Shown here: positions 50,426 through 61,985 of the stretch, in pieces
Numbering within the stretch: the stretch's first letter is position 1
How the letters are laid out: each line of letters starts with the position of its first letter
Origin: Prunella strophiata
Lineage: Eukaryota > Chordata > Aves > Passeriformes > Prunellidae
NCBI GenBank assembly: GCA_036583965.1
Contig: JAZBQD010000015.1
Span: 87,280,309-87,344,308 of the forward strand
Length of the DNA: 64,000 nt
Direction of reading: 5' to 3'
The notes under the pieces: model-generated
Seen by the model: the letters and a program-made list of their open reading frames with translations, nothing else
What the model was told of the DNA's origin: nothing
Databases searched by the model: none
Program-made: the position numbers and the translations under genes

Positions 50426-53400
50426 TTGCACTAGAGAAGTGCTAGAAACAAATGTGGAGACCTTGACAAGGCTGTGCTTGATGCATGAGGCATCTGGAAG
50501 GTTTGGAGGAGAATGGCTCTTCCCCATGCCCAGCCTCAGTTGCAGGACCACGTGGGTGTAAAGGTCATGTTGTGCAATGTGCTGGTGAAGAGGTCTGTAG
50601 CTGACTGTCTCATGTGAGCTCTCAGCTCCTGGCTTCTGTGGGGTTGTGCCAGTGTTGGCATCTCTCTTTTCCTGTTGCCTTTTCCATTCTCTGGTGTTTA
50701 TTAGGGCTATGTATATGGGTAGCAGCAATATGTTGGCCTGCAGCTTCTTGAGGGCTGTGCCTGCTGTCTTGGCAGAGATGCCATACCAGCATTTAAATCT
50801 GTAAGTTGAGAACTATGCCTTTAAAAGGTCACTGTGCATCCTTAGGAGCTCTGATAAAGAGCTATTAATCTACATGGTACTTCCATGAACCCAGTCAAGG
50901 CAATCATTCCCCAGAGCAATGATCACTCCTGCTCTCTGCATAGAGACTGCTTTTCTGGTTGTGGGTAGAGGTGGAGAGTTAGGAATAAACTGCATTAAGC
51001 TGCTGATGAGTAGTCATTGTTTATATTTAAAGCAGTTTAGCATGTTCATCCATTCATGAAAAATTTAATTTTGTCTTAACACTTTCTTTGTTCATCATCC
51101 TTTATTACTTACACTACACATCAAGGCTCTTTTTAGATGTGCTGAATGTTTTTCCAAAAATCGTTAAAAGGTTTTTTAAAAAATTACTTTTTTCAATATT
51201 ACTTTTTTCACAATGACTTACTAGGTTGAAATAGCAAAGAAAAAAAATTGAAAAGTAAATGATCATTTTAATTTTCTCTGTGTGGAATAACAGCAAAATC
51301 TTTCAAAGGTAATAATAAAAAATGAACTGGGGCTAACTAATTACATGTAAAATTATAGTCTATAATTATAAGGCAAGAAGAAATCAATAAAGCTCGATTT
51401 GTAATTTAGTCTTATCTCAAGGCTCAGAAGAACAAACCATTCTGTGAGATAAATTTTATAAGATTGCTTCAAATAATATTTTTTTTTGAGCTAATTAGTT
51501 GATAATTTTATTTATTTTTTTAAAGAAAACAAGATAGGCATCACTGAATAACCTTGGGGTTTGACCTTGCAAGCTTTCCCCTCTGGAAGCAGTTGGTCTA
51601 ACAGCTTTGTCAATATTAAAGGAGACCCAAGGGGAGAGTGGTAAAAATATTAGGTTGAGAAGTATCATTACACAGATGGAATATAGCTTTTTGCTAACAG
51701 TGCTTCATGACATAATAGTAGGAAACCAGGGGAAAGAATCACCACAATTAAGGCAATGCAGGACATGTGTTGTCATTGAAACCTGTCAGGGCTTACTGAA
51801 CTTAACTGCTCGCGGTTAGTGCTGCCCTAGGCAGCAGAAACATGATGTTAGTAGGTGCCCACCAAAGTGGCTGTATATTTACCTAGAGGTGTGTGTCAGC
51901 AGCCTGAGGAGCGTGCAGGGACCATCTGTTAACCAGCATGAGTCTAAAAGGCTTAAAGTGGGCAGCAGAGGGATGGCTCTGGAAGTTGTGCAACTTACTC
52001 TCTCAATTACACAAGTCAGTGGCAAGTAGACAGGTCCCAAGCAGTGATAGGTGCTCCTTCCTGCATTGTAGCTGTTTCAGGATATGTTTCTTCCATCGCT
52101 TTTGGCAAGGCTTACTCACATTTGTAGCCAATTGTGATTTAAAGAAGCACCTAGTGTTGAGAGGGAGTAAAATGCAGGGCCTGCTTTCTTATAATTTTGG
52201 AGATACATTCTGCTTTTAAATCTCATTCTTCCCTCTGTGGCTAAAATAAAACATTGTATCAGCTATATATCAGTGTGTTTAATAAGGCAGCACTTAGCTT
52301 TCATTACCGCTCCCAACAGAAAGAAAAAGATTGCTATCAGCAAGAGGTAGAAGGATATACTGAGGAACTGAATGTGGTGACAGTATTGGCCATACATAAA
52401 ATCCAGAGCTGCTTTAGCAGAACATCATCCAAAACATCTGACTTCCATGCAACTTTCTGTTACTGTGTTAGGAAACATTTGGTCCTGTTGGTTCACTTAT
52501 GTGGGACTATGGGATTATGTGTATGTGTGCAAGCGAGCTTTAGTGTGCTGCAGTCACTTGTGTACGGCCAATTTCCCTTGTTGAATGGTACGTTGTGGAT
52601 GGTTTGCCTGTGGGAACTGGCTGGTTTACCCCTTTTAGGATTTTACACTGAATTTAAGACAGAATTTGAAAGTGGATTAAGCAAGGAAATGTAGGTTGGA
52701 TCTTGAAGAACGTGTTCTCAGTAGTTTAGATCAACTTTCATGTTTTGGTTTAGCTGGTTTGCTATCTTAGAAAAAGAACCAGGACTGTATATAAAGGTGG
52801 CCTTCATCCATTTGTTTTATTAGGTGGGAGGGATAATATTCCTGCTGCTCACAGCATGACCCCTGAGCATGACCCCATCATTCAGTGAATACAAGAACAT
52901 ATCTGTTGTCTATCCCCTGTCTTCAAATGTACCCTGAAGACTCCAGGATAAGTCATTTCCTACCTCCATGTATGTCCTTTCCATGGGGAGGAAGCTCAGA
53001 AGGAAAGGATTAGGATGGTGAAGAGTACCTGTATTATGTCTTTCTTCAGTCACACGGGCTTTAATAAGTAAGCTTAATGATTGTATTTGCTAATGATTTT
53101 TCCTTTCCAAATTTTGATCGAGACATTTTCTGGATAGAACAGGTATTTACAGTGTAAGGGGGAGAATGGCCAAAGTGGTTTCAACCATTCAGATACACTT
53201 TTTTTCCCTGCAAATGATTTTTAGACTCAAGAAAGATGTTCCTCTGTGCTACAATCCAATGTGCTGGTTTTTGGTTTTTTCTGCCTAGAGGACTGTATTT
53301 TTTAAATGTAATATCTCACATTGCTTCCCATAGGACATTACCAAACCAGTTTCTATAAATCTCTGTGCACAGAGTGTTTTATGTGAGACAAAGATATTTT

Positions 53401-54058
53401 TTCTTGATATATTTTTTGCACCTTGCTGTCCAGCTGCATGGGTATTTATATATATCCTTAGAAGTTTTTATTCTCATCTGCGAATGAAAACCTTGAGTGC
53501 TAATCTCTTTCTTCTGACAAAATCCTCTGATGCTTTTCCTTTAGGAATCCCCTTCCTTAATTCTGTGCCATTCTGTGTGGTAAGGGGGATGCTGTCTCTG
53601 AAGGGCTTATCAACCCTTCTGAAGTCTGCGTCACAGTCATCTTTCTTTACAGATTGGAGAACTAACACGTTTATAACAGAGTTTCTCTGTATTGGTATTC
53701 ATACCGGATAAAGAAATGACTACAAAATCCAGTAAAGGTTCCTTTTCAACCCTTTGTGTACTGGCTCAATGGTACCCTGAAACTACACTGGCCTCAGAGC
53801 AAAAGATGAAGCACACATTTTGTGCACAGAAATTTCTTATGCCATTGCCATATCTTGTTGCTGCACTTACATGATTTATCCTGTGAGGATTTGTGTTGAG
53901 TTTGCTATTACATGCAAACATTGCTATTATTACATGCTATACATTGCTATTGCATGCTATTACCTTGCCTAAGAAATATTTTCTGTCATTTTCAAAATTA
54001 AGTAAAAATTAGGTATATGAAATTTTTTCAGATTTCTTTCTCCTCTCTCTCCCCTCAG

Positions 54059-54082
54059 GAAAAGAATAGAAAATATAAGCAG
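54059..54082 (+). other. Microexon-like element between strong splice sites
   Basis: Twenty-four bases (GAAAAGAATAGAAAATATAA then GCAG) bounded by a very strong acceptor (TCTTTCTCCTCTCTCTCC then CCTCAG) and a consensus donor (CAG|GTAAGT). In the phase 1 frame left by exons A and B it reads Gly-Lys-Glu-stop. If used it would truncate the PHACTR1 message, as a poison exon. No transcript evidence is available. Confidence 0.35.
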
Positions 54083-54752
54083 GTAAGTTTCCTTTTAAAG
54101 AAGTTTTCAAGTAGTTCACAGTGGATTGAAAACAAATGAAAAATGTTCAGAAAAGTATGTCTGACTGTCTTCCTGTTCTTTTAAATAATGTGTCTATCCT
54201 ACGGCCTTCTTACATAATAAGGTTTTTAGTCCCAGATGGGTAGGGAATAGTTATCTGCAGCTCTGCTTACTTTTTACACTCTATCAGAATGAGTCTCCCA
54301 AAACAACCCATAAATGGTTGCAGGGTAATTAAGGTTCACTGGTACAACAGTAACTAGATTTTATATTTAATTAGTCTCTCTGTAAAGTAGAGTTGCTGCA
54401 TCATATTTGAAATACTCTTTGATGATATTAATGAAATATCTTACAGGAACTTTAGCTTGATGATCAGTGTGGTTGGTATTTAAATTTTCTGCAAATTGAG
54501 CTTCTATTGCACAGATAATGTAGCTTCTGATAGATCAACATTACAGCATCCTTGTTCAAATAGATACATACTCTATTACAGTTCTGTAGCCATGGGAAAG
54601 AACTGCTGTCTCACAAATGGCTTACTGTGACTCTGGAAGGACCCAGTTCAGGAAAACACTGATGCATCAAGATTTGTCATCAATAAACATTAGAAGTATG
54701 TTCTGAATTCTTCTCTGAATTGCAGAGGAAAATCTGCTCTCTGGAGGCCAAC

Positions 54753-55550
54753 ATAGAATCATAGAATTGCTTGGGTTGGAAGGGACCTTTAAATATCAAT
54801 TAGTCTAACGCCTCTGCAAAGAACAGCGAAATCTTAAACTAGATCAGGTTGCTCAGAGCCCCATCCAGTCTAACCTTGAATGTTTCAAGGGACAGAGCAT
54901 CCAGTCTACCACTTTTCTGGTCAGCCTGTCCCAGTGTTTCACCACCCTTATTGTAAAGAATTTCTTCCTTTTATCTAGTCTAAATCAACCCTCTTTTAGT
55001 ATAAAACCATTGCTCCTTGTCCTACCACAACAGGCCCTGCTAAAAAATATGTCTCTACCTTTCTTGTAAGCTCTCTTTAAGTACCAAAAGGCTGCCATTA
55101 GATCTCCCCATAGCCTTCTCTTTCCCAGGCTGAGCAACCCCATCTGTCTCTGCCTTTCCTCATAGGAGAGCTGTTCCATCCCTCTGACCAATTTTGTGGG
55201 CCATCTCTGGACACACTCTAAAAGCTCCATGTCTTTCTTGTACTGAGGACCCCAGAGCTGGATGCAGCATTCCAGGTGGGGTCTCATGAGAGTGGAGTAG
55301 AGAGGGAGAATGACTTTCCTTGACCTGCTGGCCACGCTGCTTTGGTGCAGTTCAGGATGCAGTTAGGTTTCTCAGCTGCGAGTGCACATTGCTGGGTCAT
55401 GCATAGTTTTTCAGCCACTTGTACCCGCTAGTCCTTCTCCCTGCATCTCCCAACCTGTATTGATATTCGGGGTTGCCCTGACCCAGGTGCAGCACTTTGC
55501 ACTGGGCCTTGTTGGACCTCATGAGGTTCCCATGAATCCACTTTACAAGC
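54753..55550 (-). mobile_element. CR1 LINE fragment with part of ORF2, - strand
   Basis: Starts (as read on +) with the inverted CR1 end AGAATCATAGAATTGCTTGG and GTTGGAAGGGACCTTTAAA. The minus-strand frame 55335-54985 encodes a CR1 ORF2 C-terminal piece (SRKVILPLYSTLMRPHLECC, then LLSLGKRRLWGDLMAAFWYL). Upstream in the element is ATGAGGTCCAACAAGGCCCA with CTGCACCTGGGTCAGGGCAA. It is about 800 bp, the longest CR1 copy here, 5'-truncated, with frame breaks. Confidence 0.93.
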
Positions 55551-58353
55551 AGGTGCCTAATAATTTCAGCACCTTCTTGCTTTATCTGCATGTTTCAGTA
55601 AACAGTAAATTCAAAGCACCAGGCTCAGTAAAAGTGTTGGCAGGAAGTGGAGTAGATGAGGTTCTTCTCATATCTTGTTATTAGGACTTCTGTGCTGCCT
55701 TGGGAGGCACAGACCCTGAGGTGCTGGCACACCTCTTCAGAACTGTTTGTGATTCTACAAAGTATCGTGTTTAGAGCCATGCTGTGTCCATGCACAGAAG
55801 CCTTTAGGGATCAGACATTGGAGAGAAAGGGGAAGACTTCATCAAACCAACTCAAATAGTGCTTCCTGCTCTTACTCAAATATTCTTCAGAACTTCATGC
55901 TTTCCCTGCTTGCACAATTAGTTACAGGTAGGTAACATTTGGTTTACTAAACTAGCTTCTTGGAAACTAGGGTCACAGATGTGTGTGTTGGATGTTCACC
56001 CTAATATTTGGCTGTGTTGTACCAGTTTTAGGAGTGCAAGAGTGTTCCCCATGTCCCTCATCATGGAAAGTCACTGATTTTGCCTGGTGTCTTCCACCTG
56101 CCTTGGGCTGCTGGCCCACACAGCCTCGTAACAGCTCTTAAATTAGAGAGACTTGTGGTTGCCAGATGTGCTGGGCTGCTTGTGATTTCTGCCCATACAC
56201 AGTTTCTCCATGGGCATGAAATCCAAATCTGCCAAACATTTGCCAGATCTTTCCAGATCTGAAGCAATCCAGTCAGAGCAGTAAGTATAAGCCTGGATAT
56301 CTGTAAGGCTGCGTACTTTTATTTGCATTCAGAGAGCATCTCCACAGAGCATGCATGGCCCATCTGGCACATCCTGGAAATGTGTGTATTTCTATCTAAG
56401 AAAAACTATATCCCAAGGAAAGCAACCCATCCCACATTACTATTGTGCTTGGAATGCTCTCTGGGAAGTAATTTGCAGCTGACCTCATGGTGCATGCACT
56501 AGAAGGAGAATTTTCTGGCCTGAGAAGGGTGTTGATGTGCTATATACTTCATTGTGTTATCACACTAGTACACCAGCAAGGTGAAAAAATCACTTTCTAG
56601 TGCTTCTCATCTTAGAAGTGCTAGCTAATAATAATTTACTATATTGAAATACTGTATAATAATATTGCAGTCAGTGCTGCAGCATTAGATGGATCCTCTG
56701 TTGATACTGATGAATGATGCACTTAATGAGTTCTGAGGTACTATTCTGAAGCCTTGAGCTCTTGTTCTTTTGTAGTGTCAGTGTTTTAGTGACAGACAAT
56801 TCAGAGTGTTGTTACTGTTGTAATTCTTAATTGTTGCAGAAAATATTGGTCATACTCATTGGAAGGTCAGCAAAATAATAGAACAGCATGATCTCTGTGG
56901 GTCATTGAAACAGTTCCTTGTGGTCTTTTGGAGTTCAGGACGATTACTTCATTGCTGATTGACATCTTTAAAACATTGGATCTTTTGAATTTGCAGAGGG
57001 GAGCAAAAGAAATGGATGCAACAGCTAGTGGTGATTCTGTTCCATTGGGCAAATCAAGAGCCTGAAAGCTTAAACTTGTATAGCAGTAAAAACTGGGTCT
57101 GGATTCTCCTAGATCAGGCTTACCAGTGCATGGTGGTAGTGATGGATTCAGTTTTCACTGCTTCTGTACTTTTTACAATAATGTGGCCCACATGATGTCA
57201 CAAAATCCAAAAGCTCCTAGCAAGAAGCTTATTTGAAATACATGTAAAGGTGATTTTTTTTTTCTGATAGATGGTTGGTTGCTTCAGTTTGGGCTTGGTA
57301 CACAAGACTTAGAAACTCCATTGTAGCCTTAATGTGGCAGAGAGCTTACTTTGGTGTATGGTGGCTTTTCAAAATCTTATGAAAGAGCCTATCCTGCTCC
57401 CTAATTCAACACTGCTCTTCACTGGGTGACCTGCATGTAGTTTTATTAATTGCATGCTTTCATGGAAGCATAATAATGTCTTGGGGGTTTTAGCATGGAC
57501 ACTATTGGTTTGTGTGGCAAAATTAGGTAAAAAATCAGCAGAAAGTATGACAGTCATGCTTGTTCACATTTGCTTCTTTCTGTTTGGTGCCATGGATCTG
57601 AACTGGGATGGCTGCTGGGAAGTGGACTTTGTGGGTAGAAGGACTTGGAGGGATGAGGGAGGAATCTAGCACAAATGGTTTGTCAGTGAAGTATTGAATG
57701 GAAAAGCCAGTCTATGAAATATGGAATATCTTCTGTCTTAAGCCTCTTCACTTTTAAAAGCTTTCTTCTAAAAGCTTTTAAGCCCCAAATATTAATGCAC
57801 ATTCAAAATTATATTTATTATTAAGAAAATAATAGTGGGGGTCAGAATTCCAGCAGGGTTCCTTTAAAATAGTAATGACTGTCAGATGATGCATTATCTG
57901 GCAGTTAATGGAGTTAGCAGGGGGCCTAGTACTAGAATCCTAAATGCCAAGAAGTGAAAAAGCCAAATGTTGTCATAAATACTCTGCACACTGCTAAAAG
58001 ATGAAGGTGAAACTGGAGATCCAAGATTTGCCTTTGTACTCAGGATCTCCTGTTTTACAAAGAGACTCGAGTTACTGGTGGAATGTGAAGGGTAAGGTAA
58101 TGTTCCAGCTAAAGAAGAATGACAGATACTAAACTTAAGTAATTATGAGTAATAAAGAAATTACAAGATTTGTTTTAATTCATTGTTTCCTTTTGTCTAC
58201 TTTTTAAATTTTTAATATGCTCCTGCTCCAGTATTCATAAAACAACTTAGGATCTAAAGATCCAGAAGAGTAATGAAAAGAAGAAAAAAATAACCACCTC
58301 TAATCATCAGATTTGTGTTTACAGTTATCTTCATTTAATGCAATGTAAACATT

Positions 58354-58382
58354 AAAAAAAAAAAAAAAACAAAACCAAAAAA
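58354..58382 (+). repeat. A-rich tract
   Basis: Sixteen A, then CAAAACCAAAAAAAAC, preceded by ACATT. Similar in form to the tract 120 bases downstream. Confidence 0.8.
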
Positions 58383-58474
58383 ACTGCTTGTGAGGAGAAA
58401 GAAAGGGAAGAAAGCTCTCACCTGAAACTGAGAACATATGCTGAGGACCTTTGGCTTTTTGCTTTAATACCATT

Positions 58475-58507
58475 AAAAAAAAAAAAAAAAAAAACCCAAA
58501 AAAACCT
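58475..58507 (+). repeat. A-rich tract
   Basis: Twenty A, then CCCAAAAAAACC, preceded by CCATT. With the tract at 58354 it flanks an unremarkable 90-base segment. Confidence 0.8.
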
Positions 58508-61444
58508 AAAGCAGAATTTTTGTATTGTTACTGCATAGACTGGTTATTATGTGAATCATCACAAAACTGGTAATCCTCAAAATCTGAGGCTTTGTGCTGA
58601 GTCCAAAGGTAACACACTCCGAGTAGCAGGTAGTGGCTGGAGCAGCCCTGTTTATGGCATTGAGACTACACAAATGAGGAGGGGCTGCAGAACCGAGCTC
58701 TGCCTCAAAACCCAGCTCTGTTGTGCTGCTGGTCTGTCTTGGGGAAGGTGGGAGGGAAAGGCACTCAGCAGCATGCCTCCCAGTGCAGAAGGTGACTGTT
58801 TCACCTTCCTGCTTCACAGGATGAGAAGACCTGTTTTGCTCATGTGGTCAGTCCCGACCTTGCTGAGCAGTTGTCCTGCTGGATGTGTGTCCAGCTGGGA
58901 TAGATGTTTAGTCCCAAGAGAACTGAGGTCACTTATATGTCTCAGTGCCAGTGTGCTCTACTCATGTGTCAGGAAACAAATCTGCCCTTCAGGGCTTCCC
59001 TGCTGTGGTGCCATTCTGTGCTGCTGCCAATGTGGAGCTATCCCTTGAAGACACGAGAATATGTGTCCCTCAATATTTGTCTGAAAAGCACAGATACTTC
59101 CTTTCCTGTTTAGATCTGTGTCAATGAAAAGGCATGCCTGTGAGCTAAGTGATTGTAAACCCAGTGTGAAGGAAATGTAAATAATGCAAGCCCTCATGTT
59201 AAAATTATCTGGTTTTTTCCACCTTTTGCCTTGCTGGTCTGTAGGTAAGATATCTTAGTGGGTGAGGTGGTTGATAGATCTGGTTGGTCTTTTACTGAGT
59301 AATCCAGAATGGAGGATAGCAATGCATCAGTTCTACTCAAAGCTGAAAGAGAATGAAGTTCATGCATTTTTCAGCCTGGTGTAAATACTGTCTAGTAAAT
59401 ATCAGTGGTCCTGAACCCCACAGATTTTGACATCAGCAGGAGCCTGCTCTGGCTTTCTTCTGAGTGCAGTTTTTAAGCTGCCTCCAGGGAGTCTTGGCAA
59501 ATAAAGTGACTGAAAATCCAGTAAGTGATCTTTATGAACATCATTTAAATTCTCTGTATTGTATTTGAATACTAATCCCTGGCCCGGCCTGTGCTGCTCT
59601 TTCTACTTCCTAGTTCTCAGCTAGTACCTTCATAGTTCCACGTTGCTCTGCCCCCTTTCAGTTCCTTTGGCTGCAGGCTGAAAGCTGAAGCGATGATGAC
59701 CCCAATCACAGCACTCAGCTGCTGCTCTGCTGGAAGAGGTCAGTGTAAACAACAGGGTCAGAACAACATGTTCATTCTCCTTACTGCAGAAGTAAGGGAC
59801 CTCCTAGGAGAGCGCTAGTGTACACACACAGAATTAAGTTTTGATGATTTAGTCAAGGATAATCTGAAGTGAGAAGAGAGAAGATGGAGTTTCAGGCCAG
59901 TCATAGTTCACCTTCTCTCAGGCCAGTAGGGTTGCCAGTTAAGACAGGTGACTTTATTTATATTTCAACAACCTTGTGAATGAAATATGAGTATTTACCC
60001 GAAGGATAAGCCTAAAAAATCCTCAAAGGATTAGGCTTGTGATTAATTCATTTGTAGGTAAAGCAATGTTGGCTTTTAGGGTTTCTTTTGGTCTTGGTGG
60101 TGTATGGTTCAGCTAAAACAGAAACTTGGTGCTGTTTGCTATGCATCTTTACTACTTAGTAAAGTGTCATCTAATTATGATTGTCCTTTCTTAATTTCAT
60201 GCTTTTCTTTTGATGCTGCTTCATAAGATGTCTCATGTTGGATTCCACTCCACTGCCATGGAAAAGTCATATACAACCAGACAAGAGAAGCATGGAAAGA
60301 ATCTCTTAGACCTGGGATTTAATCTGCTGATTTGCTGTACAAGTGTATCTTGAAAAAACATACTCTCATTCATACATTCACACACATCCCCAAACCCTTC
60401 CCAATCTATGACCTGTTCTTGAAATGCCATTCCTAGCCTTAATTGTAGTTTTTAAGAGAGACAGAGACATGCTGGAGCATTGCTGAAACCTTGAAAACCT
60501 TGCTAGCTAAGAGTCCATTTCAGCTTGCTGCAGTGTTTCAGCCTTACATTGCATCTGAAAGCTCAAGTACCTGTGTGCCATGGGGAGGGGTTTCCTCCCT
60601 TTTTGTTATTCTGGGATTTGGTTCATCAGAGTGCCATAATAATGTGAACTTCCAGGAAATTCTTTTTCTTTCTGAGGGAGAGATTTTGGAAATTAGTACT
60701 CAGCCAGGTACCCTCTATTTCATAATTTCAATTGTGTAGATTTAACCAGATTTAGTCACTGGACATGACTGCAATGGAAGAGAGTGTCATTTTTGGAGAA
60801 CCATTCTAGAGATGGAAAGAGGAAACTATACTTCTCTTCACAAAATCTCTTTTTAGAAAATAAATACTTTCCTGTTACCAAATGCAAACAAGTTAGGTAC
60901 CACCATCTGCTGCCAGTGTAGCAGATCCAATATCAAGGAATGCCTGTGTGACCATTCCATCAAATGAGAAATTAGTAATATATTTAGTGTAATTAACATT
61001 TGTGGTAATGTGTATTGCTGAATAATTCATACTGACAGTAAGCTCTGAAAATATCAACCTGAATATTTTCTGACAAAACTTGCCGTGTGGCAAAGCATAC
61101 ATTTGCCTGTAGTCATTTAAAAATTGATGTGGTGTCCTTGAGTGGTTTCCTGAAGCGGAGTGCTGATTTGTGAGCCAGTCATCTAAAGAAAAAATAGATG
61201 CTTCTCTTGTGAAATGAGTGTTGAATACCTCCCATATACTTACATTTCTATGTATATATATTTTTAGTCCTTCTTGAACCTCCAAGGGTGTCTTTGAATA
61301 CTTTCATTATTTTTTTTTTTCTTAATCTAAAAGAATACAGAATACAGCTAGGTTTCCATGCATCCCTCACTTTTTTCCTTTCAAGTGATTTTTAGAGTAT
61401 TGTTTTCAAGGTAATTCTGTATATGAGTAATCTTGAGGTAGACT

Positions 61445-61985
61445 ACAGAATCACAGAGTGGCTGGGGTTGAAAGGGACCTCTGGACATCATCCAGTTCAA
61501 CCCCCCTTTTAAGGCAGGGTGACGCAGCAACACATCCAGGTGGGTTTTGAATGTCTCCAGAGAAGGAGACTCCACAATCTCCCTGGGCAGCCTGCTCCAG
61601 TGCTCTGCCACCCTCAGTGTAAAGAAGTTCTTCCTCGTGTTGAGGTGGAACTTCTGTTTCAGTTTATGGCCACTGCTCCTCATCCTGTCACTGGACACCA
61701 CTGAAAAGAGTCATGGCACCATCCTCTTGGCACCTGCCTCTGAGATAATTATATGCATTAATGAGATCCCCTCTCAATCTTCTTTTCTCCAGACTAAACA
61801 GGCCCAGCTCCCTCAGTCTCTTTCCTCAAAAAAGAGATGGTCTAGATGCTCCAGACCTCTAATTATCTTTGTGACCATCCACTGGACCTTCTCCAAGAGC
61901 TGCTTGTCTCTCTTGTACTGAAGAGCCCAGACTGGACACAGCACTCCAGATGTGGCCTCACCAGGGATGAGTAGACATTCATAGA
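61445..61985 (-). mobile_element. CR1 LINE 3' fragment, - strand
   Basis: As read on +: AGAATCACAGAGTGGCTGGG, GTTGAAAGGGACCTCTGGAC, GCAGCCTGCTCCAGTGCTCT, GTAAAGAAGTTCTTCCTCGT, CAGGCCCAGCTCCCTCAGTC, ending near CAGATGTGGCCTCACCAGGG. A minus-strand frame includes WALQYKRDKQLLEKVQ and TKIIRGLEHL, the usual CR1 ORF2 end. 5'-truncated. The CR1 pattern fades around 61985-62015. Confidence 0.93.

Larger units (their letters stand above)
41370..54752. other. PHACTR1: PHACTR1 intron downstream of exon B
   Basis: Begins GTGAGA. No sequence matching the next PHACTR1 coding segment (before and through RPEL1) was noticed. GC-rich to about 41700, then declining; a second GC/CpG patch at 43560-43830; AT-rich after 44200. 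The microsatellite at 50386 and the exon-like 24-mer at 54059 lie here. Antisense and other-frame ORFs over 40650-42000 result from GC-rich composition. Confidence 0.6.
55551..61444. other. Intronic non-coding interval
   Basis: No recognised exon or element except two A-rich tracts at 58354 and 58475. Several frames (for example 58551-59048) are open for over 100 codons but resemble nothing known and have no splice or start context of note. Confidence 0.5.

Noticed and set aside
50306..50728. 140-codon minus-strand frame with KQNKT repeats
   Set aside because: The repeat part is just the translated (TTTTG)8 microsatellite; the rest has no recognisable domain.
54985..55335. Minus-strand 116-codon frame as a host gene
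   Set aside because: It is the C-terminal end of a CR1 ORF2, part of the LINE fragment at 54753-55550.
58551..59048. 165-codon + strand frame
   Set aside because: Cys- and Leu-rich without a recognisable motif; overlapping open frames in other frames and strand suggest chance in a stop-poor stretch.
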